Assembly: GCF_947179165.1 (NCBI RefSeq)
Contig: NC_077240.1
Coordinates: forward strand, 2,921,501-2,985,500
Source of the DNA: Solanum dulcamara
Lineage: Eukaryota > Streptophyta > Magnoliopsida > Solanales > Solanaceae
DNA: 64,000 nt
Direction: 5' to 3'
The notes below the pieces were generated by a model. That model did not search any database. It was not told the origin of the DNA and saw only the letters and a list, made by a program, of their open reading frames with translations. The position numbers and the translations under genes are program-made. Position 1 is the first letter of the stretch. Each line of letters begins with the position of its first letter. Positions 1 to 10,967 of the stretch are shown here, piece after piece.

Positions 1-1315
1 TTTAATTTTTTGGGGTGTACGTGGCAAATTTAGGGAATATCATTAATATTATTAACCAAGATAAAGAAAATTAGTTCAAGTTATCGGGAAAAATATGCTT
101 TCTTTAAATTAAACACGAAGATACCCAACAAACTAGCTATATACGTCTTGATGATAGCAGATTCTATATTCTATAACTATATGAATATCCGAATTAAATT
201 TTTCTTGTTTATGTCATCCTTAATTATTTTCCAGAGTACTTCAATTTGTTTTGTTTATAATGCCTAACACTTTTATGTGCTAGCTAGTTGTTTAATCATG
301 GAATTAATTTTCAGTCTAATACGTGATAAAAAATGATTACTCTAATAATTAATTTTTCTTAAATTTGTCGATCATTCATCTTGTAAGGTTTAGTCATTTT
401 ACTTTCTAATTTAGGCGACGTATATAAGCAAGAGTCAAAAGAGGACAAATGATTCAGATTAAATAATATTATTTCCAATAAGATGACAAATTTACCACAA
501 AAGTAGGTTATCTATGGTGCTGAGTACACTGACAAGAAAGTCATGATTTTTTTAAAGCTAATATAAAAAATTAAAAAATACATAATACCCTGACATTTGG
601 AAGCTTAAGACAAAATGCCTTCTATTTTATTCTTTAAACTCTTAGGAGCACTAATTTCAAGATGTGGATCAAATAATTAAAACTAAAATATTGCTGACAA
701 GTATTATTGATAAATCTGCACGATCTCAAAGTCATAGCTTGTCCAGGATGTGATAATAACCTTAATAATTAGTGAGATACTGCTTAGCTCATCCTGATTC
801 TGTTTGCAAATAATTAATGGGAAGACATTAATATAGTTGATGTGCTAAAAAAATAATATTAAATAATGTTAAACTGAGATGTTGCAAAATTATTATTTTT
901 TGTCCGATATTAAATTCAAATTCATATTAAAAGTATTTAAAAAAAATCTCTTTAACAAAGACGATTTCATACTATGTTGACTGAGTACTCCTTCGTAACA
1001 AAAGAGGAAACTCATGAATAGGGGCTTATTTCATATGCTCCCACGTATTGTATATCTACATTTAGCTAGGCAACTACTTGAAATGGACAAACAAACCTAA
1101 TTTTCAACCAAGCTTTCAACTTGAGATCACTTCACCAAACCTTATGAAAAAAAACACATACTCTCTATTGTTTAATTAGTTATAATCACAACATTTAATT
1201 TAGTTTCTCATTTTTATGGGAACGTGATTAACGCCATGTTATATTCTTCTAATGTGCTTAACGGGATGAGATGAAATTTTATACGTAAACATTACAAAAG
1301 AACTTTTTAAAGGTC
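1..1315. other. AT-rich intergenic DNA
   Basis: AT-rich sequence with no open frame of note on either strand, no RNA gene and no repeat that I recognise. Confidence 0.6.
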
Positions 1316-1331
1316 ACACAAAAAATAAGTA

Positions 1332-1512
1332 AAAGGGCAGCCCGGTGCACTTAAGCTCCCGCTATGCGCAGGGTCCGGGGAAGGGCCCGACCACAAGGGT
1401 CTATTGTACGCAGCCTTACCTTGCATTTCTGCCAGAGGCTGTTTCCAAGGCTTGAACCCGTGACCTCCTGGTCACATGGCAGCAACTTTACCAGTTACTC
1501 CAAGGCTCCCCT
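1332..1512 (-). mobile_element. Au-type SINE, full length
   Basis: Read on the minus strand, the element opens GGGGAGCCTTGGAGTAACTG and closes with ACCGGGCTGCCCTTTT, the ends I know for the plant Au SINE family. A perfect 16-bp direct repeat, ACACAAAAAATAAGTA, lies at 1316-1331 and 1513-1528 and is read as the target-site duplication. A second Au copy in the opposite orientation lies at 38339-38507 and aligns along its length apart from a short deletion in the later copy. The family name is from memory; the repeat boundaries are direct observation. Confidence 0.88.
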
Positions 1513-2404
1513 ACACAAAAAATAAGTACTAGTACATAAATATACAAAAAAAAAGGTGGAGTTAATTATAACCAAGGAATTAAGATTGGTTGCTTGTTAT
1601 AACAAATTAAGATATAATGAAATTGTAACAAAAAATCACATTGCTAAATTAATCCTCTGTGAATAACAACCATTTTAATCAAGAAACAAGCCAATTTCTT
1701 CTTTACCATCTCATCTACATTATGCATATTCCTGCTCTACTCTATTTATAGAAATATTTTTTAACTTTCGGATTGTTTTAGAAATTCAACCTAACATTCA
1801 AAAAGTACTGCACTTTTTCATTAAACAAATTAAGTCAAATACAAGAAGTCAAAAGGTACGTAAAAAATTCATCTTAATACAGAACAATGTAAATTTTCCT
1901 TCTTTTTTTTCTTATAATTAAAATACTCTCTTGGTCCCGATGCACGCTTTCAATTTTCTAAATTCAACTTCTTAATTTTAATCATATATTTAAATAATAA
2001 ACATTTTATTTTTTCAAAATAATTTAAAATTATATAAAAAAAAGATTTTAAATAACATTTAATACTCGAAATTCAACATCAAATTAGCTTTTAGCATATA
2101 CCCCAGGTGTCAGCTATACTTTGAAGCCCCTCTTCATTAGATATTTAGATGCAAAATGCAAAGCAGTTTTTTTTGTGCGTTGGCTTAATATGACGAAACC
2201 TGGCAACCACCAAAACCCTAATCTGACGACACCTGGAAACCACCAAAACCGCAATATGACATCACTTCGGCCCATGCTGATTTTTTACACGACGTGGCAA
2301 ATTGATATTAGAGATGAATGTGATAAGGCGCACTTTACGTGGCGGCTTGATTTAGAATTTTTATAGAAATGAATTTTTTTACATTAATAATTATTCCTTT
2401 AAAT

Positions 2405-2484
2405 TGGTAGGAGTCAGGTCTGCGTACACTCTACCCTCCCCAGACCCCACGATGTGGGATTTCACTGGGTTGTTGTTGTTGTTG
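2405..2484 (+). mobile_element. 80-bp (TTG)n-tailed LINE/SINE 3' remnant
   Basis: Only the shared 3' tail is present: GTCTGCGTACACTCTACCCT, then a GATGTGGGATTTCACTGGGT stretch and TTG repeats. A 20-bp direct repeat with one mismatch flanks it (TAATAATTATTCCTTTAAAT at 2385-2404, TAATAATTATTCTTTTAAAT at 2485-2504). This shows a genuine, severely 5'-truncated retroinsertion. The GGGTTGTTG junction matches the RTE LINE copies elsewhere in this window better than the TS-like copy at 26.7 kb. Confidence 0.85.
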
Positions 2485-2689
2485 TAATAATTATTCTTTT
2501 AAATATTTTTTTATTACAATCTATAACATATTTATATTAATTAATAATTAAAATTACCTTAGAAATGAATGCGTGCTTTTTTTTTTCCTATCTATTTTTT
2601 TCTCTTTCTCTTTCTCTTTCTCCCTTTTTTTTAAATAATAATTAATTATCTTATTTTAAAATTAATTTTAAATAATACTGAAATGTTTG

Positions 2690-3790
2690 AAATTCATATA
2701 TAATACTTATAATATATTTATATTAAAAATATTTTAATTATATATTCACCACATTTATTAAAAGATGCATATAATATGTATCATAAATTGATTTCAAAAT
2801 CTATTATAATTAGTTTTTATTTTTTCTTTTATTCACAGAATAAATTATTGTATTAAAAATATTTTAGTTATATATTCACTACGTGCATTGAAATGTGCCT
2901 ATAATATATTGAATTCAAAATCTATTATAATTATTTTTATTATTTTTTTCTCTTATTAACGAAATATATTATTGTATTAAAAATATTTCAGTTATATAAT
3001 CACCACGTGCATTGAAATGTGCCTATAATATATTGAATTCAAAATCTATTATAATTATTTTATTTATTTTTTCTCTTATTCACGAAATATATTATTGTAT
3101 TAAAAATATTTCAGTTATATATTCACCACGTGCATTGAAATGTGCCTATAATATATTGAATTCAAAATCTATTATAATTTTTTTTATTTTCTCTTATTAG
3201 CGAAATATTAAATTTAAAAATATTTTAGTTATATATTCAACACGTGCATTGAAACATGTCCATAATATGTATAATACATTGAATTCAAAATGTATTACAA
3301 TTTGAATTCAATATTACACATTGTTATGAATTCGATTGTTGTATTCCAACAAATATAATACGTTTCTAACAACGTAAATTATTTTGAATAGTATTGAAAT
3401 GTTTGAAATTCACATAATACTTATAATATATTTGTATTAAAAATATTTTAGTTATATATTCACTACGCGCATTGTAATACTTATAATATATTTGTATTAA
3501 AAATATTTTAGTTATATATTCACTACGCGCATTGAAACATGCCTATAATATGCATAATATATTGAATTAAAAAGTATTATAATTATTTTTAATTTTTTTC
3601 TCTTATTAACGGTGCTAAAATATATTATTTTATTAAAAGTGTTTTAGTTATATATTCACCACATGTATTGAAACATGCCTGTAATATAATATATTGAAAA
3701 TATTCTATTTATATATTCATCATGTGCGTTGAAACATGCATATAATATGTATAATATATTAAATTCAAAATGTATTACAATTATTATTTT
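2690..3790. repeat. AT-rich tandem array, unit about 115-125 bp
   Basis: Degenerate units carry a CACGTGCATTGAAA-like core followed by an ATAATATATTGAATTCAAAA-like stretch. Core starts near 2881, 3005, 3128 and 3242 give spacings of 124, 123 and 114 bp. More divergent units continue to about 3790. Within the array a 60-bp stretch is duplicated locally (about 3418-3477 and 3478-3537). Confidence 0.75.
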
Positions 3791-3934
3791 ATTTTCTTTA
3801 TTGTGTTAGAAATGCATTACATATGTATTTAATAAATAAATTCATCTAATTTACAAAATAGTAAAACCATCATTTTTATTATATTCAATCTAAAATTAAA
3901 TTTAAATTAGAATAATTAATTATTATTTTTTTAA

Positions 3935-4060
3935 AAAAAAGGAAGAAAGAGAAAGAGAAAGATAAAGAGAGAGAGGAAAAAACGAAAAAAAATGAGAAGG
4001 AAGGAGAGAGAGAGGGGCGGGGGTGGGAGGAGGAAAGTGAGAAAAGGGAAACGGACATAA
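3935..4060 (+). repeat. Purine-only tract (GA-rich)
   Basis: About 120 bp of almost pure G/A on the plus strand, mirrored by the pyrimidine tract at 2580-2633. It is probably part of the right arm of the inverted-repeat element. Confidence 0.7.
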
Positions 4061-4225
4061 GAAAATTTGTTTTTTTTGTTATTACTTTCGAATAAAAAAA
4101 ATATTGTCATTTTTTATATAAAATTAAAATATATATTAAAATTTATAATAATTATTATATACTATATTATTTAAATAAATGAGCCATTCATTTTTAAATG
4201 TGTCCTTGTCATTGGCAGACACGGC

Positions 4226-5568
4226 CCATCAATTTGTATCGTTCGTTCAACTATGTAGGTGGCCTGTATGGCCCACTAGTAAACTAAAACTAACCGTATT
4301 GGGAGCTTAACGCCGTCACGTGGTTCTTGAAGTCCTTCATCTTTTATTTGATAACTTGAATTCATAATTACAAAATTTAAGGCGGAAGATAATTATCCTA
4401 TTGTCACTAAGCAGCTCTGCAAGTGGAGTATATTCTAAACACGATACCAATATTAGTTAAAGAGGCAAATGTGAATACAGTAACATTATTTTAGTAATTA
4501 AGTAGATAATACACGTACGGCACAATTTTCATGTGAAACATTTAAACATATTTGACCAGATTCTATTTCCATACAACTTACATAAAAGGTCAAAATTATC
4601 GATCAAGCTATCCATATTATGAAATCTAAATTTGACGTTTTTTTATGGAACTAACTTTTATACGACCAAGTTTATTTTCTTTTTCTCTTTTTTGACCATT
4701 ATTGCTATTTGGTAAGTCAATTTTTTTTATTCATTAATCACAACTTTCCCATAGACTTTTTAAAACTTTGAGCTTGTATTACATGGAAGCTCCTTCATTT
4801 TAATGAAACAAACCGAGTATAATATAAAAAATCAAAGAAGCATTTTAAATTAATCATAGTAATCAAAATTGTATAAAATGAAAGGAAAAAATATAGTACT
4901 TTCTTTTTTTTGGAAAATCGCAGTAGTAGATAATTAGGCATAATTAAACGACTATTAACGTCAGCTGACTAAATTATGAGGACTAAAGAAAATAAAACAC
5001 ACAAACAGTAATTAGCTTACTATTTCAAAGTCAATTACCTGTATTCCCATTTCCTACGAAGGAAAAAAACATGTCGAAAATAACTTGGTCATTTCTACTT
5101 TTAAAATCAACATTTGTATCCTATCCTTCCACGTTGCCTTTTCTAGAATTCAACGTTTCCTCAACCAGCACAAAACATCTCGTCGTGAAACACAAACCAA
5201 ACAAAGAGGCAAAAAGGCACCTGATGTAATTTCTTTCCTAATTCAAATTTCATGCATTGATAGTATCGTTGGCGAAATCAAAATTTTTAATAAAGAAGCT
5301 TAAAATCTGAAAAAGTAAATATACAAACTAATCGAAGGGGTTCGACATCTATTATTTATACATAAAAAAATATTTTAATCATATATAAATAGTATAATGT
5401 GGTTCCGCTCCTGGATAGTATGATAATTTTATATTATTATTCCGATAAAAATTATAACTTGTTTAGTTAATGTGATGTGTAAAACTGTTTTAGATTGATA
5501 TTAAACTCATTTACAATTATGATAAGACTATATAAATATTTTGTATATCATGCATAACATATGACTTA
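4226..5568. other. AT-rich intergenic DNA
   Basis: No gene-like frame, RNA gene or repeat that I recognise. Short open frames here look like chance. Confidence 0.5.
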
Positions 5569-5680
5569 CAACAACAACAACCCAGTGAAATCCCACATCG
5601 TAGGGTCTGAGGAGGGTAAAGTGTACACAGACCTGACTCCTACCAATGTAGGACGGTTGTTTCCGAAAGACCCTCGACGC
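5569..5680 (-). mobile_element. (TTG)n-tailed LINE/SINE 3' remnant
   Basis: Minus-strand copy of the shared tail: CAA repeats at the left, then CCCAGTGAAATCCCACATCG, the GTGTACACAGACCTGACTCC stretch and GGTTGTTTCCGAAAGACCCT. It matches the 3' end of the RTE LINE at 29349-32568. A possible 10-bp target duplication with one mismatch is CATATGACTT (5559-5568) and CATATGAATT (5685-5694), which is weak. Confidence 0.75.
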
Positions 5681-6075
5681 ATATCATATGAATTGAATCT
5701 TTTAATTACAAAATATAATTTAGTGGTCAATAAAATGAGTTAATGACAATCATAAAATTTGGGGTTCATATTGATGTAAATAAAGTTATCTAATACCAGA
5801 GGCAGAGGCGTAGAGCGTGAAAGCAAAGGATTCATTCAAACTCTTTTCAATAAAAATTTATATTATGTATAAAATAAAAAATTATAATTTATATATAGGT
5901 ATTAGATTTTGACTCCTTTATGTTTCTTCTCTTATTTCTTTTTGTATATTTAAAGCTCTTATCAAAAATTCTCGACTTCTTCTTAAACCTCACGTATCAT
6001 ACTCCCACGCGTCTCTCTACCATTCCCCCCCTACTACCTCCTACCCCCCAAACCAACCCCCTAACTCCCATTGCT

Positions 6076-6082
6076 TATATAT
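6076..6082 (+). promoter_or_regulatory. TATA box of the WD40 gene
   Basis: TATATAT in a C/T-rich context, 184 bp upstream of the chosen ATG. A transcription start near 6105-6115 would give a 5' leader of about 150 nt. Assigned from position and motif only. Confidence 0.5.
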
Positions 6083-6265
6083 CTCTCACCTTCCCCTTCC
6101 ATTATTTCCATATACAATCTTCTTCTCATCCTTCCATTACTCTTTTCTCACTATTCACAAACGTCTACATTTATTCCATCTTTATTACAAACCCAAACCA
6201 AACCAAATTCACTACAAAAAAAATTTCAATTCATCTTTAATTTTTCCTTTCTCTTGTTAAAAAAA

Positions 6266-7781
6266 ATGACAAGAATAAACAATAGTATGGGAGCCATCTT
6301 GCTACAGAAAGAAAGCTTTCGAAGAGCAAAATTTGGTACCCTTTTGTACTCCGATCCAATCAGTGACCATGAAAATAGCAGTAACAATTCAGCCCGGAGC
6401 AGCAATGCTTCTTCTGCACCCAGTCCACCTAGAACGTCGTCGTTTTACGGCACAAATACTTCTACTAACAATTCCCCAAATTACTTCATGTCTCCATGGA
6501 ACCAATCTGCTTCGCCTTATGTAAAATCCCCATGGATTCATCAGCCATTACTCGATTCCTCCGAAGAATCAGAATCCAGCGATTGCAAAAATGGCCTAAT
6601 CGGATCTCTAGTTCGAGAAGAAGGGCATATATATTCATTAGCTTCATCTGGAGATTTGCTGTATACCGGATCAGATAGCAAAAATATTCGAGTTTGGAAG
6701 AACTTGAAGGAATATTCCGGGTTTAAATGTCACAGTGGATTAGTAAAAGCTATTGTTGTTTATGGAGATAAAATATTCACCGGTCATCAAGATGGTAAAA
6801 TTCGGGTATGGAAATTTTTAGGCAAAAAAAGAAAAGCGTATAAACGTGTTGGTAGTTTACCTACCGTTAGAGATTATTTAAAGAGTTCAATTAATCCTAA
6901 AGCGTATGTTGAAGTTAGACGAAATCGGAATGTTCCTTGGATTAAGCATTTTGATGCTGTTTCTTGTATGAGCTTGGATAAAGAGAGAGGATTGCTTTAT
7001 TCTGGATCTTGGGATAAAACACTGAAAGTTTGGAGATTGTCTGATTCGAAATGCCTCGAATCTATCAATGCTCATCAAGATGCAATTAATTCAGTAGTTG
7101 TTGGATTCGACGGGTTGATTTTCACTGGCTCAGCAGATGGAACGGTTAAAGCCTGGAGAAGAGAATTAGTTGGGAATAGCGCAAAGCATGTTCTTGTGGA
7201 AACACTGTTGAAACAGGACAATGCTGTAACATCACTGGCTGTAAACACTGCAGCAGCAACGGTACGAATACACTTTTAATTACTTCAACTTATTTCATCA
7301 CGTAACTTAAATCATTTATTTAAAAATTTAAATTGTAAAAGAGAACACACGTTTAATTATGTATGTTATATGTCAACAGCTATATGCCGGATCCTCTGAT
7401 GGACTAGTGAATTTCTGGGAGCGACAGAAGCATTTCTTAGAGTACGGAGGTGCGCTGAGAGGTCATAAATTAGCAGTACTGTGCGTGGCCGTTGCGGGTA
7501 ACCTGGTATTGAGTGGATCGGCTGACAAATCCATATGCGTGTGGAGAAGGGAAGAAGGTGGTATCCATAGTTGTTTAACGGTGTTCACCGAACACATCGG
7601 TCCCGTTAAATGCTTGACCGTCGAAGAAGATTCAAATGGCAGCGACAACGACAGCGAAGATGAAGCTCCTGTGGAGAAGAAAAGTGACACATATTGGAGA
7701 GTGTACAGTGGGAGTTTGGACAATTCCGTGAAGGTCTGGAGATTATCGGAGAATAGCTTTAGTGGCTGCGAGGAAATATAG
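6266..7781 (+). CDS. WD40-repeat protein, JINGUBANG-like
   Basis: Two exons, 6266-7261 and 7380-7781, with a 118-bp GT-AG intron; predicted 465 aa. The first 120 residues are Ser/Asn-rich and low in complexity. After them come seven WD-type blades: [64 protein letters not shown] and [11 protein letters not shown]. This layout, with the long insert between blades 2 and 3, is that of the plant JINGUBANG/At1g49450 family; Arabidopsis JGB restrains pollen germination. An acidic Ser/Asp/Glu insertion precedes the last blade. The ATG at 6266 was chosen because it starts the conserved N-terminus; the frame stays open upstream to 6071, but that part lies over the TATA box and leader. Which family paralogue it is cannot be settled here. 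Confidence 0.9.
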
Positions 7782-10700
7782 AAGAAAAAAAAAAGAAAAA
7801 GAAGATGAAATTTCAAGGAATAAGTTTAGAAGGCACGTGGATGAAGTGATGGGAACGCGCTGCCGAGTAGGAGGCTGAGAAGCGGCTGTGAATTGCCGTG
7901 TGGGGTTGAGTTATTTGTCACGACACATAAAGACAGTTTTCCTCTTCACACATGCACAATTATGAAGAGGAAACTGGCCGTTAAAAAACTGGTCAGAGGA
8001 CGGTTCTGTTGGTAGAGGACCATTGAGCAGAACCTTCATTACGAAGGAACGTTAATATAGAAGCAGTGACGAACTAACATTATTCTATATACATTCATTG
8101 TTATCCTTTTCTCCTTTCCACCATTTTGGTTGTAAGTTTGATTGATGATTCCCTTGTATAAGTTGTAAATTCTAAAGTAAAAAAGTGTTTGAAAGTTCTG
8201 CAATCATCCAATGGAACGTCTTTTTATTAATGAATTGAGTTTTATATTTTGAGGGGTAAAATGTTATAGTATCTATCAAATTAGAGACAGTTCTATTTTT
8301 AGGGTTTGAATTCGAATCTTGGGTTAAAAATGGAGAAATACTTATGATTTTTTTGGTGTGTATAACTATTGAATCAACATAAATAATGTGTTTTACTAGT
8401 TAATATGAAAAGCAAAGCCAAGAAAAAGTGAGATGCAGACAAATAAATTCTTAAAGCAAAGAACTAGAGCTGAAATTCAACTTTTGTTCATATGAAATTA
8501 GAAGCGGTAGTTTCGTGCTGTGCTTCTCTTACTTGTTTGTGTGAAGGCTTAGAACCCTTTTCACTAGATTCAAAATCTTTCCAAAAGATCTGATCCAACA
8601 TAAATCCTGCATTGTATAAGCTAGCATATTGAGTAATAATTGTCCCCGTTCTCTTAGGAATTCTCTATTTGCACACATTTCATTGAGCATTTTAGTGCTA
8701 AAGTAGACATCATGTTACTTCATTGTAATGGATTAAATTACACTAATCAAATAAAAATTATTTTTTTATAATCCGTTAATGTATAGTATAAGTTAACTCT
8801 AAAATATGTAGGTAGTTTGTTTCTGATTCCTGCATTTAGAAGTCTAGTTGAGGACCACACAGAGTTGGCTAAGCCTATAAATTAAAGATGTAGCAGACAG
8901 AAAAAGCAAAAGAATTGCTGATAAAAAAGCAATGTTTGAGAAAAATAAGTTCAAAGTCATACTTTCTAGTTCTTTAGAGTAATTTATAGTTCAATATGGC
9001 CTGACAAAATATTAATCAATTTAAAAAACATCGTTGGTTCATGATAAGAAATACTTACAAAAGTGACAAATATCTTACAAAAAATAGTTAAAAGGAAAAG
9101 AAGAAAGGAGGAATGTGATTTTGTCAACTATTACCTTTAATTAGCCGGTGAAAAGGGTTGGTGGGCATCATTAAAAGCTTTGAACAAAATGAGCATTTTT
9201 ACCTTCTTCTTGGTGGATTTTCTTTATGCGAATTTAAAAATTATATCAATAAATTTTAAATACTAGATATTTTTTTAAAAAAAAACACAACCATTTTGAC
9301 AAACTAACCTAAAAAATAATAATTAAATTGCTACTATAAGAACGAGTCCAATACTTTGCACAAATAGTGGTTGGTTGGCCCATGGATTCCCATTGCATAA
9401 TGGCCCCAAAGCTAACTCTAATAGCAGAAAGTCGCAATGCACACCTAACATAGACAATTATGTCCTCAACAACATTATTTAATACATACAAATTAAAATT
9501 ATTTATCTTGTCTCTGAATTATTGATAATCCTCTCTCCCTTTCCTAATAAAACAGATATTATCCCACATCTTATGTTAAGGTTTATGGCAATCTTGAAAA
9601 ATTCGATTTTATTGTTTAAACTCATCACTAAAATTATCAAAGATTCATTTACATGTTATCAGAGTCAAACGTTATTGTTCGAAAAAGAAACACACACGGA
9701 GAGAAACACAAGGTAGGTATGAGAATTGAAAGGGGAATTGAGGATCCTTTTAGTCTTGGGCTTCGATTTGTCCTTCACAAGCCCTCTATTTCGGATCCTT
9801 TTAATCTTGGGCTTAGATTGAGATTCCTTTTGGATGGGCTTGGATTGTCTTAGGCTAATGACTAGTTCTCCATTTCCTTGGTTGGTTGGTTAGCCCTATA
9901 GTTTCTTGTCGGCCCAATAGCTACTTGTGTGACATTCATTCTTGTTGATGTCCACATTGAGTTGGAATCAATCCATGACATAAAGTTTGAATTTGTTTTT
10001 AATTTCCAACTAACTCAGTAAGAGAATGTAACCTCAAGAAGGCCTCAACTACAAGAAACTCCACGGGCTAATGCATGGATATGTATTATGATATTATCCA
10101 TTGTACAGGATATAACTTGAACACTATTTTATATGCTTCTCTCATGACTCATTACTATTTCCTAACAAATAAAGGAGTTTACTATTTACAATAAATACTT
10201 AATACATGCTTAGATAAATTGATTTCAAGCTTGAAAGTTAGCATTTTAAGTCGAGTCTTAAATTAAAAATAAAATAAAATAGATTTTGCTCAACTTGAGC
10301 CAAGTTGAGCTAAATTAGTCCACGAAATTATAATCCATTCAAGTTTGTTCGATTATTGACCCCTTCATTTAGTACCTCAATTTGTTTTTAGTCAGATATT
10401 TAACCCAAATTGTTCAATGAAAAAACTTGTGAAGATATTTTTAGAATGACTTTTTTTTATTTGATATATAATACATAACCATGATAAATAAAAATAATAT
10501 AATTTTATTAGGAACTATAAAATTATAAAATAACAAATAAAACAATTAAAATTTAGTAGAAATGAGAGGTTGAGTTTTGATCCATATTTTAGTCCACTTT
10601 AATCTAAGTAACTTTTGGATAAATTAATAATTGATCTATATATTAATCCAAATTCATCTTAATCCATTCAAATCAATTCAATCCGCCCATTCTACGACTC

Positions 10701-10967
10701 TAAATCCAATGTGACCGCTGAGGATCTTTGTTGTTGATTTAGTATTTGTCATTTACAGCTACAGAGAAGTTGAAAAAAGGTTAATTTGTGTGTTATAAAA
10801 TGACAAGAAAAATAGGACAATTCGTTTACTTGACCCAATTTATTTTTGACAGACATTGTTACGTGGCTTCTTTTCTTTCGGTTGGGTATGAAGTTTAATA
10901 AAGAAAGTTTTTTATAAAATATTTAAGATCTTAAATAAGACGGATATTTTTTATAGTTATAAGATAG
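7782..10967. other. Intergenic, 3' flank of WD40 gene and unassigned repeats
   Basis: The first 400 bp is probably the WD40 3' UTR. Further on I see no gene. At 9740-9840 there is an imperfect direct repeat (GGATCCTTTTAGTCTTGGGC and GGATCCTTTTAATCTTGGGC). An isolated TTATCAGAGTC near 9657 resembles a copia primer-binding site, but no LTR pair accompanies it. Confidence 0.5.

Larger units (their letters stand above)
2315..4225. mobile_element. Probable long inverted-repeat DNA element (MULE-like)
   Basis: A pyrimidine tract (about 2580-2633) followed by an AT-rich run is mirrored as reverse complement by an AT-rich run and a purine tract (about 3900-3990). Weaker inverted similarity continues outward: AATGTGATAAGGCGCACTTT near 2318 resembles the reverse complement of the segment near 4200. 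Between the arms is a tandem-repeat array and no coding frame. This fits a non-autonomous terminal-inverted-repeat element of about 1.9 kb. The arms are imperfect and no target duplication was found, so the limits are approximate. Confidence 0.4.

Noticed and set aside
3012..3200. 62-aa plus-strand frame with repeated KCAYNILNSKSIII
   Set aside because: It is only the translation of the tandem array; no start context or family.
5561..5743. 60-aa plus-strand frame across the CAA repeats
   Set aside because: It is the antisense reading of a LINE/SINE tail.
9309..9491. 60-aa minus-strand open frame
   Set aside because: No family features, AT-rich context, and no conserved neighbour; looks like chance.
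9655..9672. Possible copia primer-binding site (TTATCAGAGTC)
   Set aside because: No flanking LTR pair, polypurine tract or gag-pol sequence; a short match in AT-rich DNA is not enough.
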